Shown here piece after piece: positions 27,201 to 33,165 of a DNA stretch of 33,500 nucleotides (position 1 is the stretch's first letter; every line of letters begins with the position of its first letter). The notes under the pieces were generated by a model. That model searched no databases. It was not told where the DNA came from and saw only the letters and a program-made list of their open reading frames with translations. Location of the stretch: the NCBI GenBank assembly GCA_012295275.1, contig CM022679.1, forward strand, positions 14,695,842-14,729,341, given 5' to 3'. The translations under genes were made by a program, and so were the position numbers. Source of the stretch: Chrysomallon squamiferum (taxonomy: Eukaryota; Mollusca; Gastropoda; Neomphalida; Peltospiridae).

Positions 27201-30200
27201 ATTAAGCTAAATTTATAATAAAATGGTCATACAGATACTACATTTTCTCACAATGTGCAGATAGCAAATATTTATTACACAAAACATGTTTATTTAGTCA
27301 AGGCTGTTTGTATAACTACCTACACACAACTTCACCATATTTTAATGTCCTAACATGAATAAAGAAAGGTATCTTGACATTTGGATTTTGTACAATGATA
27401 AATTTATATCAACATAAATATTTAACCACTTGTAAACAAAATCAACACTAAAACCTTGATAGTGGACAGGTGAGTGTTAGTGGTAAAATACAAAGTATAA
27501 AAAGTGGTATTTGTAAAATTATAATCCTTACATGATTTATATGATAAGTTTATGAAAAATTGCATTTTAAGACAGCAACATAAGATATTATGTGCATCAG
27601 TTTAAATATTTTAATAAAGAAAGTGGTATTTGTAAAATTATGTTCCTTATTTGGTTCATTTCAAGCTTTTCTCATTGATAAATTTTTAATATGCCAACAT
27701 ATTTCCTTTTTTTAACATCAACATAAAAATTTAACTACTATTTAATCAATTTTAATGTTATTATCATTGTACAACTTCAGTGTAGCTTTTTAGAACAATA
27801 GATTAGAAACATTTTAAAAGAATATAACCATCACATATACAAGATCAAAATTCATGTCTTAATTAGTGTTATCAGAGAAGAAAGGAGTGGTGTTTATAAA
27901 ACTAATTTAAGTAATATTACTTGTTTTATGACATCAGCATAAAGTATCAACTATTATTTACACATTAATGTAAAAAAAGAGGGAAGACAAATGCATTATT
28001 TGTGATTTCTACACAACTTTTTGCATCAATAAACAATTTATATACTAAAATAAAATTAAAATTAAAAAAGATCAACATTAAAGTATTAAGTGAGAAATGA
28101 CAGACAGGTGGCAGACTGTATGTGAAATTAAAACTCTTATGTAATTTCTATGAAGCTCTCTACCACTGTAATATCTAAGTAACAATTTAGCATGTTTTAT
28201 ATCACTATATGCATTTTATTACATGTAAAGATTTACACATGAAAACAAGTGTCACATTTGATGGATTTACGTATTAAGTGCTTAGGATGTTTTATTATAT
28301 GGTTTTATCACTGTAAATATTTAATTACCTAAAGATTTATAGCATTGTACATTCTTTCTTACAGATGTGTTATCATCCTGACAAAAAAGTAGGTTATTTA
28401 TAATGTTTGTAACATTTTTGAAAATAATTTATGTTCTTTAAAATATTGAAAACAAGATAGGCTACTTTTTATGCACGTCATAAGATGACATATAGGAAAT
28501 TTTTTAAAGTGAACAGGGCAATGGGTACATGAGGCCAAAAAACAGTTTCTATTCACAAGAACTGAACCAAGATCCTTAGTGTTCTCTGGACTAAGAGGAT
28601 TTTCTGTATTAAACAAAACAGTTGTATTTAATATTTCTCTCCAATTCCAATTATTAATTTCAAGTACAACAGTTTTTTATTATACTGTTTATGTTGCAAT
28701 ACAAATCAAATGGGTTAATGTTCCTTTTAAACAGCAGATAGTGAATTTGGTTAAATTTTGCATTGTTTGATTGATTACTTAGGAGGGAAAATAGCCATTA
28801 TGAAATAATAAACTGTTTATTTGTTTTTTATTACTTTATCTCAGATCTGTGTTCAGAATTCATGCTTCTGCCTTTAGTGTATCGCTGTATTTCAGGGTTT
28901 TTTGAGGGTTTGGAGGGTATTGCCACATTTTCATAAACATCAAGCAATTACAAATTGAAAAAAGAATAAAAAAAAAAAAAATGACCTACCAAAAATGATT
29001 TGATATCATTGTAGTTCGTGATAATACCATTGTGTACCAGAACAAATTCTGAAAGAAAAAAAAAAAAAACATAAGTATATTTTCACAAAAGTAATAAATT
29101 CCAGTTTTAAAAATTTTTATAGTTTAGGCTTTTCTTCAGTTTTTTATTTTTTATTTGGCCAATACCTTAGCCTGTAAATGTGATTATATATTTATGATGA
29201 TGATAAAAAAAAAAAAAAAATGTTTTATGTGTGAAATATAATCATGTAATTATATACAATTCTTATCTAGACATTTTTAAATGTTAATTAAACTATTATT
29301 ATCCTATGGCTATCTCGTGTTATGATCTCACTGTCACATTAAGAGTTAAACATTTTATTTAATAGATAGATCTTAAGCAGAAACAAAACCAGTAAAAATT
29401 AAAATTCTAAAAGTTGGAATTTCAAAGAAAAAAGAACAAAACATTGGCTTTATCATCACAGAAGAGAAAATTCTGGAGATAAAACGTAATATTTGTTGTG
29501 TAAATTGCGACAGATGTGACAGCTGTATCACACTGCAGTTGTGTCAGAGTGCAGAACAGGTCATCTCAATACAGCCACACTGTCTGTAGTGTTTCTGTGA
29601 TGGTATTAGTGTATAGCTTCTGTACACTTATTTATTTTATTTATTAGCACTCAAGGTAAGTATGTGATTAGTATCAAGATACAACTTCAAATGGTATCAC
29701 TATTTCACTTCAATACATTTTTTTCTTGTTATATATTTTATTTATTATTAACAAAGCATGTTTCTGATGTTTATCAATGTATCAATATGTTTCTTCAACA
29801 GATATTGGTTTTTTCATTTATTATTAGTACACTGAGAATAATTCTGATGGTATCAACAAAGCTTCAGTGGATTACTTTATTATTTTGGTATTATTAATAC
29901 TTCAGTATGTCTAATGTGATCATGTAGCTTCAATAGATTCTGTTTTGTTTCTTTGCTAATACCTTAACTTAGGCTTAAGTATTAAATAGTGTCTTGATGG
30001 GCATCAACATCATCATCAATAAAGTTTGACTACTTTTATTTGATTGTTTTACCTGTAATATTTAATATAATGTATAAAATGAATATAATTATTTTCAAAA
30101 TATTTTGAAATCTTCACAAGAGTTTCCCATAGAGATTTGCTTTCTGTTAGGTCATGAATTAAAAAAAAAAAAAAAAAAAAAAAATTATATACTACCATAT

Positions 30201-31777
30201 TCACTGCAAAATATAGTGAGCTGGTAATTAAAAACTATTTTATACATTATTTTGAATTCATGCTTTTAATACTTTGTACAGCATTTCACTGACTGTTGTT
30301 TCACTCTTTGGTCTAATGAAACTGTTACTAAAGAACACCATAGTTTTATACATTTATGTTTAAATCGACTCACCGTTGTTTGGGTCTGATCTCTGTGGAT
30401 GGCTGTTGGTGCTGTTGGGTTCACCATGAGTGGCCCAGCGGGTGTGAGCAATTCCAACATGGATGTTGTAGGATTTGTCAAAGTCAACATCCAAATCATC
30501 TGTAAAACACGCACACACACACACATACACTTCTATCAGTTATATTTTTAAAAAATCTTTCTTCATATCAACAGAGACTATGGTTTATTTTATATTGAAT
30601 AGATGCATCATTGCCTACATTTTTATAATGGGGTCATAGCAAAAATTCAAATGTTCTTCTTCAAATTTGTGTTACAATAGATTGTTTTATAATATTTTAG
30701 TTAAGAGGATGTAGCACTGAACAAGATCTAAATCATGTAATCGAAAAGATAGTATTCATATTCTTAAGATTATGTTGATTTAGTGTATAACAGCATGTAT
30801 ACAAATATTAACACACAAAAAAAAAATTGTTAAGATTTATCTTTCTGAAATTATGTTTATGATTTATGGATAACATTAAATTTTATGCCAAAATGAGCAT
30901 TTCAAGAAATGATATTTGCAATGATAAAAGATGTTCTTTACAATATCCATTATTTGCCATTAGCTACGGGGGGTTAAGTATTAAAACTGAGTTAATATGC
31001 ATAATAAAATGTTTAAAATAACAACTTAAAATGTCAACTGGTGTATTCCTTCATTAAATTCTTTTTACTTAGTCAAATTTATAGTAGTACAAGATAAAGT
31101 CATAAAAAATAAATGACATTATTTGATCATTTATTCAAGAAGCTGTATTTTTATATTTATTTATTACCTTCTATGACGTTACATTAACATGTAATTATTT
31201 AACAAGGAATCGCAGCTATCAAAATGATCAGTTTTTTTTGTTTTTTTTGTTTTTTTATAAATTAGATGAAATTAATCAAGTTTTAAATAAATAAATATGA
31301 TAATATATTAATCCCTAAATATACTGTCTGCTTTTATAGCAATACGTAAATGTGTGTACCTGTACATTACTATCTGTCTTTCTCTCTGTATATGTATATA
31401 TCACTATGTGTGTTTTCTTTGCAGAAAGACGTAAATTACAAACAATTTAAAGAGGTAAGCAACCATCCTTCTGGAGCAAAAGGTAGGGCACAAAAAGTGA
31501 AAAGTAATATTTAAAAAAAAAAAAAAAAAAAAAAAAAACCACATCCAAGGAAAAAGTTTTTTTTTAACAGCTTTTCATTGAATATGTGCATTAGATCAAA
31601 TTACTATTAAAGCAATTAAAACACAAAGTCATGATATCAAGTGACACCAACAATAACACAGGATGAAGTCTTTCTTACTTTTAACAGCGTTCTCCAGATT
31701 CTTCACTTTGCCAGGCTGTCGTACAAGTTTTATGATGCATTCTTTGCAGTCACATTTACTTCCCTCAAAGGCAATTC
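538..31777 (-). CDS. GFPT1: Glutamine:fructose-6-phosphate aminotransferase (GFAT), partial gene, 8 internal exons
   Basis: GFAT moves the amide nitrogen of glutamine onto fructose-6-phosphate to give glucosamine-6-phosphate, the first committed step towards UDP-GlcNAc in the cytosol. The exons, read from 31777 down to 538, total 837 nt (278 whole codons plus part-codons at both ends). They join with consistent phases and no internal stop. Diagnostic motifs in order are HTRWATHGE (class-II glutaminase active site), HNGIITNY (oxyanion-hole Asn-Gly), SETDTE (glutamine-binding acidic residues), [47 protein letters not shown] and MEIQEIMKG. The N-terminal Cys exon and the whole SIS isomerase half are outside the window. 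The eukaryote-type insertion between the first strand and HVGIAHTRW argues for animal GFAT over bacterial GlmS. Whether it is orthologous to vertebrate GFPT1 or GFPT2, or is the single invertebrate Gfat, cannot be decided here. Known regulation in animals is UDP-GlcNAc feedback on the isomerase domain. Confidence 0.95.
1527..1572. repeat. (GT)n microsatellite
   Basis: An uninterrupted GT dinucleotide run of about 23 units inside a GFAT intron. Confidence 0.97.
2114..2139. repeat. Poly(A) run
   Basis: 26 consecutive A residues. There is no target-site duplication or retroposon body beside it that I can recognise. Confidence 0.9.
2291..2402 (-). CDS. GFPT1: GFAT exon: variable loop and YFFASDAS
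   Basis: The exon has 112 nt with acceptor TCGCAG and donor GTGAAA. Its first half is a Ser/Thr-rich variable segment ([20 protein letters not shown]). In vertebrate GFAT this region of the glutaminase domain carries kinase-regulated serines; no clear R-R-x-S consensus is seen here. The second half is the conserved [10 protein letters not shown], with the last Ser codon split across the intron. Confidence 0.93.
2420..3180. repeat. Degenerate AT-rich tandem repeat
   Basis: Blocks of the form TATGTATCTA-TATTTGTTATA followed by GTAATATTTT and GTGTAAATTTG recur, for example near 2725-2795 and 2820-2885, with weaker versions on both sides. Spacing is irregular, about 70-100 bp, and copies are strongly diverged. 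Confidence 0.6.
3970..4287. repeat. Compound microsatellite (TA/CA/CAGA/TACA)
   Basis: The order is TG/TA runs, a CA run, a CAGACA block (about 4043-4084), mixed TACATA and TACA blocks, then a pure TA run (about 4247-4286). All open frames over it are translations of the repeat and not genes. Confidence 0.97.
5308..5328. repeat. Poly(A) run
   Basis: 21 consecutive A residues in intronic sequence. Confidence 0.9.
5525..5617. repeat. Poly(A) followed by (TAA)n microsatellite
   Basis: About 33 A residues run into about 20 TAA units. An A-run passing into A-rich triplets is a common tail signature of retroposons, but no body is recognisable upstream. Confidence 0.92.
5980..6240. repeat. Degenerate AT-rich tandem repeat
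   Basis: A block with TTCATT(C)ACCTRTTAATAATA and ATATATTA recurs roughly every 60-70 bp, at about 5980, 6030, 6070, 6130 and 6190, with many point differences. Confidence 0.55.
7275..7560. repeat. Degenerate tandem repeat with CTTCYCCATTATTAACCAT core
   Basis: The core CTCC/CTTC-(C)TTATTAACCAT followed by ATAAT and AAAATATTGAA occurs about four times (near 7307, 7412, 7476 and 7514). Spacing is roughly 40-100 bp. Confidence 0.6.
8250..8470. repeat. Diverged dispersed repeat, copy 1
   Basis: ACAATGTGAAATTTTAAAAATATTGTAAACA and the following 150 bp (ACAAAG, TCTTCAGTTACACC, CAGATAACAAAT) align with 9270-9490. It starts in the same orientation about 1.0 kb away. I do not recognise the family. 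Confidence 0.65.
9270..9490. repeat. Diverged dispersed repeat, copy 2
   Basis: This is the counterpart of the block at 8250-8470: ACAATGTCAAGATTTTAAAA, then TCGTAAACAAACAC, ACAAAGCCAG, TTCTGTTACACC and CAAATGACAAATAA. The short open frame starting at 9439 falls partly in it and is not gene-like. Confidence 0.65.
9695..10080. repeat. Degenerate tandem repeat with GAAATTGAGACTTTAC core
   Basis: The words AGAAATTGA, GACTTTAC, ATCAGAAA and CCAAAAA recur roughly every 40 bp across the block (for example near 9806, 9838, 9903, 9972, 10009 and 10054). It looks like an old minisatellite. Confidence 0.6.
10106..10136. repeat. Poly(A) run
   Basis: 31 consecutive A residues directly after the degenerate repeat block. 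It could be a retroposon tail, but no body is identified. Confidence 0.9.
11241..11320 (-). CDS. GFPT1: GFAT exon: [11 protein letters not shown]
   Basis: The exon has 80 nt. It completes the first Arg, then encodes [26 protein letters not shown], and the first base of an Asp codon. The RGSPL-(L/I)-GV segment is a hallmark of the glutaminase domain in GFAT and GlmS. Splice sites are TTGACAG and GTCAGT. Confidence 0.95.
11321..11782 (-). other. Intron, complete (462 bp)
   Basis: The shortest complete intron, GT-AG, AT-rich, with no further feature seen. Confidence 0.9.
11783..11844 (-). CDS. GFPT1: GFAT exon: EGAFAMAI
   Basis: The exon has 62 nt: 20 codons plus the first two bases of an Arg codon. 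It encodes [20 protein letters not shown], matching the family's GAFA strand and the HFPG turn. The acceptor is GTTTCAG and the donor GTAAGT. It joins cleanly to the [11 protein letters not shown] exon. Confidence 0.94.
11845..13667 (-). other. Intron, complete (1.8 kb)
   Basis: A GT-AG intron holding an ATT microsatellite (about 12153-12203). A lower-AT block at 12780-13100 carries two CCAAT words (12986-12990 and 13017-13021). No gene is recognised. Confidence 0.85.
12153..12203. repeat. (ATT)n microsatellite
   Basis: About 17 perfect ATT units. Confidence 0.97.
13668..13802 (-). CDS. GFPT1: GFAT exon: SETDTE exon
   Basis: The exon is exactly 45 codons, phase 0 at both ends. The acceptor is TTTTTAG and the donor GTGAGT. 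It carries [12 protein letters not shown] (SETDTE at 13761-13778), whose acidic residues bind the glutamine amino group in the family. A helical stretch follows and ends in AIQQL, which joins EGAFA of the next exon. Confidence 0.95.
13814..13886. repeat. (AAT)n and (CAT/CAC)n microsatellites
   Basis: An AAT run (about 13814-13840) is followed by CATCACCATCACC and CAT repeats (about 13857-13886), starting only about 12 bp from the exon boundary. Confidence 0.95.
14057..15190. repeat. Ancient two-unit tandem duplication (~680 bp offset)
   Basis: Unit 1 (about 14057-14440) and unit 2 (about 14740-15190) share an ordered series of words. These are GTTTTCCCTGTT/GCAAGG, TTTTGTG-CAAAATTATTTT, AATCTGGAAG, GAGT(G)TATTCA, GTGGATACT, GCAGCTAATGA/GCAGACAATTA, GGTGACTATCTC, TATTACTGAAGA and GATGA-TATGTAA. 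Both units have many substitutions and indels. Confidence 0.75.
15310..15670. repeat. Degenerate minisatellite, ~135-bp unit, three copies
   Basis: Each unit begins TTGAAATTCTG or TAAAATTCTG and runs through GAAATATTCAGTRAAGAC, CACACTGAAGT, AGCTTT(T)TATA and TTTCAAYTAAGATG. Units start near 15317, 15448 and 15584, and the third is cut short. Confidence 0.8.
16221..16235. promoter_or_regulatory. Perfect E-box palindrome CACCTGT-C-ACAGGTG
   Basis: A 15-bp inverted repeat with one central base places two CACCTG/CAGGTG E-boxes face to face. Such sites can bind bHLH or Snail/ZEB-type factors. No experimental meaning can be read from sequence alone. Confidence 0.3.
16440..16850. repeat. Degenerate tandem repeat, ~200-bp unit
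   Basis: The 20-bp word TTATACTTTTATCAAACATT occurs at about 16543 and 16741. Each is followed by ATTTTATTTTTGTTTGGTTTTG-like sequence and preceded by GTATATA-rich sequence. A partial third unit lies to the left. Confidence 0.65.
17830..17837. promoter_or_regulatory. UPR-element-like word TGACGTGG
   Basis: TGACGTGG matches the binding word described for spliced XBP1 and ATF6-type bZIP factors. Mammalian GFPT1 is reported to be an XBP1s target. The word lies in a less AT-rich island (17650-17990) of the large intron. A single 8-bp match could be chance. Confidence 0.2.
18890..19690 (+). mobile_element. Retroelement family copy A (5'-truncated, decayed)
   Basis: The block shares a long ordered series of segments with copies B, C and D. 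It starts at CTAAACTTAATGATTAAACATTA and runs through AATCCCAGC-ACTGGTA and ATCATGGATTAATGTAGAT. Next come GATCAGGTCCAA-TAGAATGCTATCC and TTCTCAGCCAGAAAACAATTTTAAATG. It ends past TAAATTATTTTCTGCAGAAATAAA near 19690. The HHR leader and ORF start present in copy B are absent here. Numerous stops exclude a working ORF. Confidence 0.75.
19700..20260. other. Inter-copy sequence
   Basis: A less AT-rich stretch between copies A and B. The part from about 20160 (GGACCCGGAACAAGCC) may belong to the 5' terminal region of copy B, since TGCACCTGGC at about 20286 is also found ahead of the second hammerhead-like motif at 26510. Otherwise nothing is recognised. Confidence 0.5.
20331..20368 (+). ncRNA. Hammerhead-ribozyme-like motif 1 (degenerate)
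   Basis: The order is GGCT (stem I 5' strand), CTGAAGA (core C3-A9, where position 7 is free), a stem II region AGCGC...TTGC, AAAA in place of GAAA, the palindromic CTAG (short stem III), then T and AGCC (stem I 3' strand, pairing with GGCT). Hammerheads with very short stem III are known from terminal repeats of Penelope-like elements. The catalytic G12 is A here (20355) and U16.1 is C (20363), so the copy should be inactive. Confidence 0.6.
20440..20538 (+). pseudogene. Lys/Asn-rich ORF start of retroelement copy B
   Basis: A 32-codon open stretch starts [14 protein letters not shown] and ends at a stop. The same start with a closely similar N-terminus ([14 protein letters not shown]) occurs in copy C at 24280, and a diverged version of the ATG context in copy D at 26687. 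Conservation of the ATG and of Lys/Asn content between diverged copies suggests the real start of the element's first ORF, now truncated by stops. Function unknown; the basic composition would fit nucleic-acid binding. Confidence 0.5.
20640..21320 (+). mobile_element. Shared internal repeat segment of copy B
   Basis: This block aligns with copy A and copy C along its length: CTAAACTTAATGATAAAGCATTA, AATCCCAGCCCCAAAACTGG, GGTAAATGTCCGAATTCGAAGG, ATCATGGATTAATG, TCAGGTCCAAGCAGAATGCT and TTCTCAGCCAGAAAAC. Short open stretches (for example ILGKCPN) may be remnants of ORF1, but none is intact. Confidence 0.7.
21655..21965. repeat. Diverged two-unit tandem duplication (~180 bp)
   Basis: CCAATTTAGACGTATGGGG at 21693 and CCAATTTAGACGTGTGGGGG at 21870 are each followed by AGATGTGTGAAGA/AGACGTATGAAGA. 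GCCGGAATAGAGATTGCAAG/GCCAGAATAGATGTTGCAAG and GAAATTAATGTTATA/AAATTAATGTT come next. The order is conserved with moderate divergence. It lies between the repeat segment and the gag-like ORF of copy B. Confidence 0.8.
22108..22140. repeat. Poly(T) runs
   Basis: Two T-runs around 22108-22120 and 22130-22140, just ahead of the gag-like region. They create a spurious hydrophobic stretch at the N-terminus of the frame starting at 21999. Confidence 0.85.
22200..23342 (+). pseudogene. Gag-like / ORF1 protein of retroelement, frameshifted, zinc-knuckle C-terminus
   Basis: Three overlapping frames carry one protein-like sequence. The first (to 22703) is a highly charged, Ser/Lys-rich region with SRSAS-like and RRRKKE motifs. 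The second (about 22655-23235) has an [16 protein letters not shown] segment, a Gln/Thr-rich linker, and a compact domain from [16 protein letters not shown] to [15 protein letters not shown] and [14 protein letters not shown]. The third (to the stop at 23340) has [10 protein letters not shown] (Cys 23256 and 23265, His 23277) and [12 protein letters not shown]. The Cys/His spacing resembles the zinc knuckles that end gag/ORF1 proteins of non-LTR and other retroelements. At least two frameshifts make it a pseudogene. The exact family is not recognised; the first ~75 residues of the 21999 frame are probably not protein-coding. Confidence 0.6.
23420..24163 (+). pseudogene. Penelope-like reverse transcriptase, copy B, frameshifted
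   Basis: Reverse transcriptase motifs appear in order in two alternating frames. They are [12 protein letters not shown] (stop at 23507), FYLLPKLHK (23548 on), [17 protein letters not shown], then [31 protein letters not shown] (catalytic Asp region), [24 protein letters not shown], and [10 protein letters not shown] with the YLDD box at 24068-24079. A tail [11 protein letters not shown] follows. LPK-(L/I)-HK, the D-CGSES motif and RYLDD are typical of Penelope-like reverse transcriptases rather than LINE or LTR types. At least three frame changes and several stops show it is dead. The canonical KPADKG motif is missing: copy C retains it where this copy has an internal deletion near 23507. 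No GIY-YIG domain follows. Confidence 0.75.
24238..24268. repeat. (TA)n microsatellite
   Basis: A perfect TA run inside the leader of copy C. The corresponding place in copies B and D has only short AT-rich sequence. Confidence 0.95.
24280..24351 (+). pseudogene. Lys/Asn-rich ORF start of retroelement copy C
   Basis: The stretch is 23 codons from ATG to a stop and starts [14 protein letters not shown], matching the start in copy B. The same following motifs (AATTCTACTCTCC, CCTCCAAAAATAAG) continue in both copies after the stop, so the real ORF was longer. Confidence 0.5.
24950..25625 (+). pseudogene. Penelope-like reverse transcriptase N-terminal part, copy C
   Basis: The pieces include [20 protein letters not shown] in mixed frames (24953 on) and a 58-codon open stretch from [17 protein letters not shown] to FKDRS (25145-25318). 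[13 protein letters not shown] (25422-25460) and [14 protein letters not shown] (25572-25613) follow. KPADKG and LPKIHKP are standard landmarks ahead of the palm domain in Penelope-like reverse transcriptases. Catalytic motifs are missing; the copy breaks down after 25620. Confidence 0.7.
25700..26440. other. Intronic sequence without recognised feature
   Basis: The sequence lies between copies C and D. A less AT-rich block at 26160-26400 has an 88-codon minus-strand open frame with no recognisable motif. I do not annotate it as a gene. Confidence 0.6.
26500..27090 (+). mobile_element. Penelope-like retroelement, copy D (short, deleted)
   Basis: The leader with hammerhead-like motif (26569), the ATG context CTCTGAAAACATGG (26687), and AGAATGCTATCC-CTACTTCAATCA follow in that order. 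Next are TAAATTATTTTCTGCAGAAATAA and GTGATCTAGGATCTAATC with GGCTAACAGAATATAC. The arrangement is that of copies B and C with large deletions. It ends in the reverse transcriptase N-terminal region near 27090. Confidence 0.7.
26569..26608 (+). ncRNA. Hammerhead-ribozyme-like motif 2 (degenerate)
   Basis: GGCT, CTGAAGA, a diverged stem II region, TAAA in place of GAAA, CTAG followed by T (U16.1 kept) and T, then AACC. This is the same architecture as motif 1. G12 is T here (26595), and one stem I base pair is lost (AACC for AGCC). Confidence 0.55.
27100..28980. repeat. Intronic sequence with degenerate repeats
   Basis: AAGTGGTATTTGTAAAATTAT followed by A/G-TCCTTA occurs at about 27500 and 27621, with a weaker GAGTGGTGTTTATAAAACTA at 27887. 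Flanking ATCAACATAAA-TTTAACTACT blocks occur near 27410, 27720 and 27940. This suggests an old tandem array of irregular unit length. From 28360 on no repeat or gene is recognised. Confidence 0.55.
28990..29048 (-). CDS. GFPT1: GFAT exon: HNGIITNY oxyanion-hole exon
   Basis: This short 59-nt exon completes a Glu codon and gives [19 protein letters not shown]. The Asn-Gly pair (29026-29031) forms the oxyanion hole of the glutaminase site in this family. The acceptor is TTTCTTTCAG and the donor GTAGGT. The 15.2 kb intron lies directly after it in transcription order. Confidence 0.94.
29049..30373 (-). other. Intron, complete (1.3 kb)
   Basis: A GT-AG intron. It contains poly(A) runs near 29060, 29206 and 30161-30184. 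A degenerate block at 29690-30010 repeats TTTATTATTA-ACAAAG/TATCAACAAAG and CTTCA-T-GATT words. No gene was found. Confidence 0.8.
29690..30015. repeat. Degenerate tandem repeat
   Basis: The words GATGG(T)ATCAACA, AGCTTCAATAGATT/AGCTTCAGTGGATT, TTATTATTAGTAC and CTGATG recur about every 90 bp with heavy divergence. Confidence 0.5.
30374..30499 (-). CDS. GFPT1: GFAT exon: HTRWATHGE active-site exon
   Basis: The exon has 126 nt with acceptor TTTTACAG and donor GTGAGT. It completes the split Asn codon of the previous exon, then encodes [20 protein letters not shown] and the following [16 protein letters not shown] (30420-30446) contains the Arg and Trp of the class-II amidotransferase glutamine site. 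[12 protein letters not shown] follows, as in animal GFATs. The last base is the G of a Glu codon finished in the next exon. Confidence 0.95.
30500..31678 (-). other. Intron, complete (1.2 kb)
   Basis: A GT-AG intron with an AC microsatellite just after the acceptor (about 30507-30527) and a poly(A) run at 31513-31538. Nothing else is recognised. Confidence 0.85.
31513..31538. repeat. Poly(A) run
   Basis: 26 consecutive A residues in the first complete intron. Confidence 0.9.
31679..31777 (-). CDS. GFPT1: GFAT exon (first visible): glutaminase N-terminal region with loop insertion
   Basis: The exon has 99 nt: two bases of a split Gly codon, 32 codons, and one base of an Asn codon. The acceptor is a pyrimidine run then CAG and the donor is GTAAGA. 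It begins at IAFEG, which follows the family's usual RGYDSAG, so the exon carrying the catalytic Cys and this signature lies upstream (beyond 33500). It encodes the eukaryotic loop, which ends in the conserved GKVKNLE-type stretch. The loop holds a compact Cys cluster, C-D-C-K-E-C, at 31737-31754. Confidence 0.93.
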
Positions 31778-32779
31778 CTGGAAAAAAACACACACATATA
31801 TCTTCAGAAATAAACTGACATTCACACACAATGTGATCATTTATCTGCTGTTGAATGATGCTGCATCATGCTTGGGTTGGGACAGACTGTCTCAGATTTC
31901 AGGTGTTTTACTCTTTTAAAAAAAACACAAACAGATGATATTGTTTTTTGTATAGTAGTTTTAATTACATATTATGTTTATTTAACTATATAACAATATT
32001 TTATTAAGTTATATTTAGGGTTAAACAATAAAAACTATGAAATAAAATTAAAAAAAAAATTAAATATAATAATTATAATATAATAATAATAATAATAGTT
32101 AACAGGCAATAATTTTACAGTAATGTCATTTATATATTTTTGAATTTGAACACTGAAATAATGAACCTGAGGTTTAAAATGTGAAAATACTTTTTTTTTA
32201 AACTGTATAATAAGGAAATGGTCAATTCTGAACAGTGTAGATAGCATTTCAATAAATTAAAATAAAGGGGAATTTTTATTTTAAACTTTTAAAGTAAAAT
32301 GACTGAAGTACAAGAAATAGAAAAACCCATATTGTAACATCTTATAACCAAAGGGAAAAATCCTTCTCTTAATTTTGAGTGAGTGAGTGAGTGTATGTCT
32401 GTGTGTGTTAAATTTTATGTGTTATCTGTAATAAAAAAAACACACCAAAAAAACAATAAGAATATAGGTGGATTTAAATTCTCACTTGGTAATAATCATT
32501 ACAAACACAGGAGCTATCTGCCATTTAACATTAATGAAACAGCACATTTTTTCCTTTATGTACATTTTCCCATTAAACATGGACTAAATGCATTTTCATG
32601 CATTAAGAACAGTAATAAAGAACACACCCATACACTAAAGAAAGAAAAAAGTGTTCATGCAACCATAAGTAGTTATGTAATCCATTTGAAAACCATAATC
32701 AAAGTACTGATACACCCACAATAAAATAATAATTTGCATATGAAGAATCTGCACACAACACATTTTACACTTGGATGCT

Positions 32780-33165
32780 CTCAATAAACAGATTAATAAT
32801 GGACTGTTAATGTAAATAAGACAGATGAGAGGCAAACATAGGCAAGAAGTAAAAAACACATTGCCCTTAAAAAGTGAAGGTAATGATGTAATGACATCAG
32901 TAAAAAACACATTGCCCTTAAAAAGTGAAGGTAATGATGTAATGACATCAGTAACTTTACAGTGTGCATCATTATGTTCATCCCACAAACAAAAATATTA
33001 TACATAATGTGAACAATGCTGTAGATATTCTCTATAAATAATGGGTTTTTAATGTAAAAGAGACACTGGAGGCAAAATATGTGACTATTAACAAAAGCCC
33101 TCTGAAAAACAATTAAGGAAAAATAACTGCAGGCTTTTATGTCCATCCCACAAGGAAAATCTTAA
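32780..33165. repeat. Older tandem duplication enclosing the 51-bp repeat
   Basis: TAATGGACTGTTAATGTAAATAAGACA-GAGAGGCAAA (from about 32797) resembles TAATGGGTTTTTAATGTAAAAGAGACA-TGGAGGCAAA (from about 33039). TATGTTCATCCCACAAACAAAAAT resembles TATGTCCATCCCACAAGGAAAATC. The offset is 242 bp, or 191 bp if one 51-bp unit is removed. Confidence 0.75.
32848..32949. repeat. Perfect 2 x 51-bp tandem duplication
   Basis: Two units of 51 bp (32848-32898 and 32899-32949), beginning AGTAAAAAACACATTGCC and ending AATGACATC, are identical. A further AGTAAC follows at 32950. Identity in neutral sequence implies a recent event. Confidence 0.98.

Larger units (their letters stand above)
13803..28989 (-). 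other. Very large intron (15.2 kb)
   Basis: The exon before it ends in KSFL (donor GTAGGT) and the exon after it begins at 13802 with the SETDTE exon. The two join in frame. The intron contains microsatellites, three old tandem-duplication tracts (14.05-16.85 kb), a less AT-rich block at 17.65-17.99 kb, and the retroelement cluster at 18.9-27.1 kb. No minus-strand exon is detected inside it. Confidence 0.85.

Noticed and set aside
32635-33146. Two overlapping 117-codon minus-strand frames containing a repeated peptide
   Set aside because: The repeat is caused by the 51-bp DNA duplication, whose length is a multiple of three; no coding evidence otherwise.
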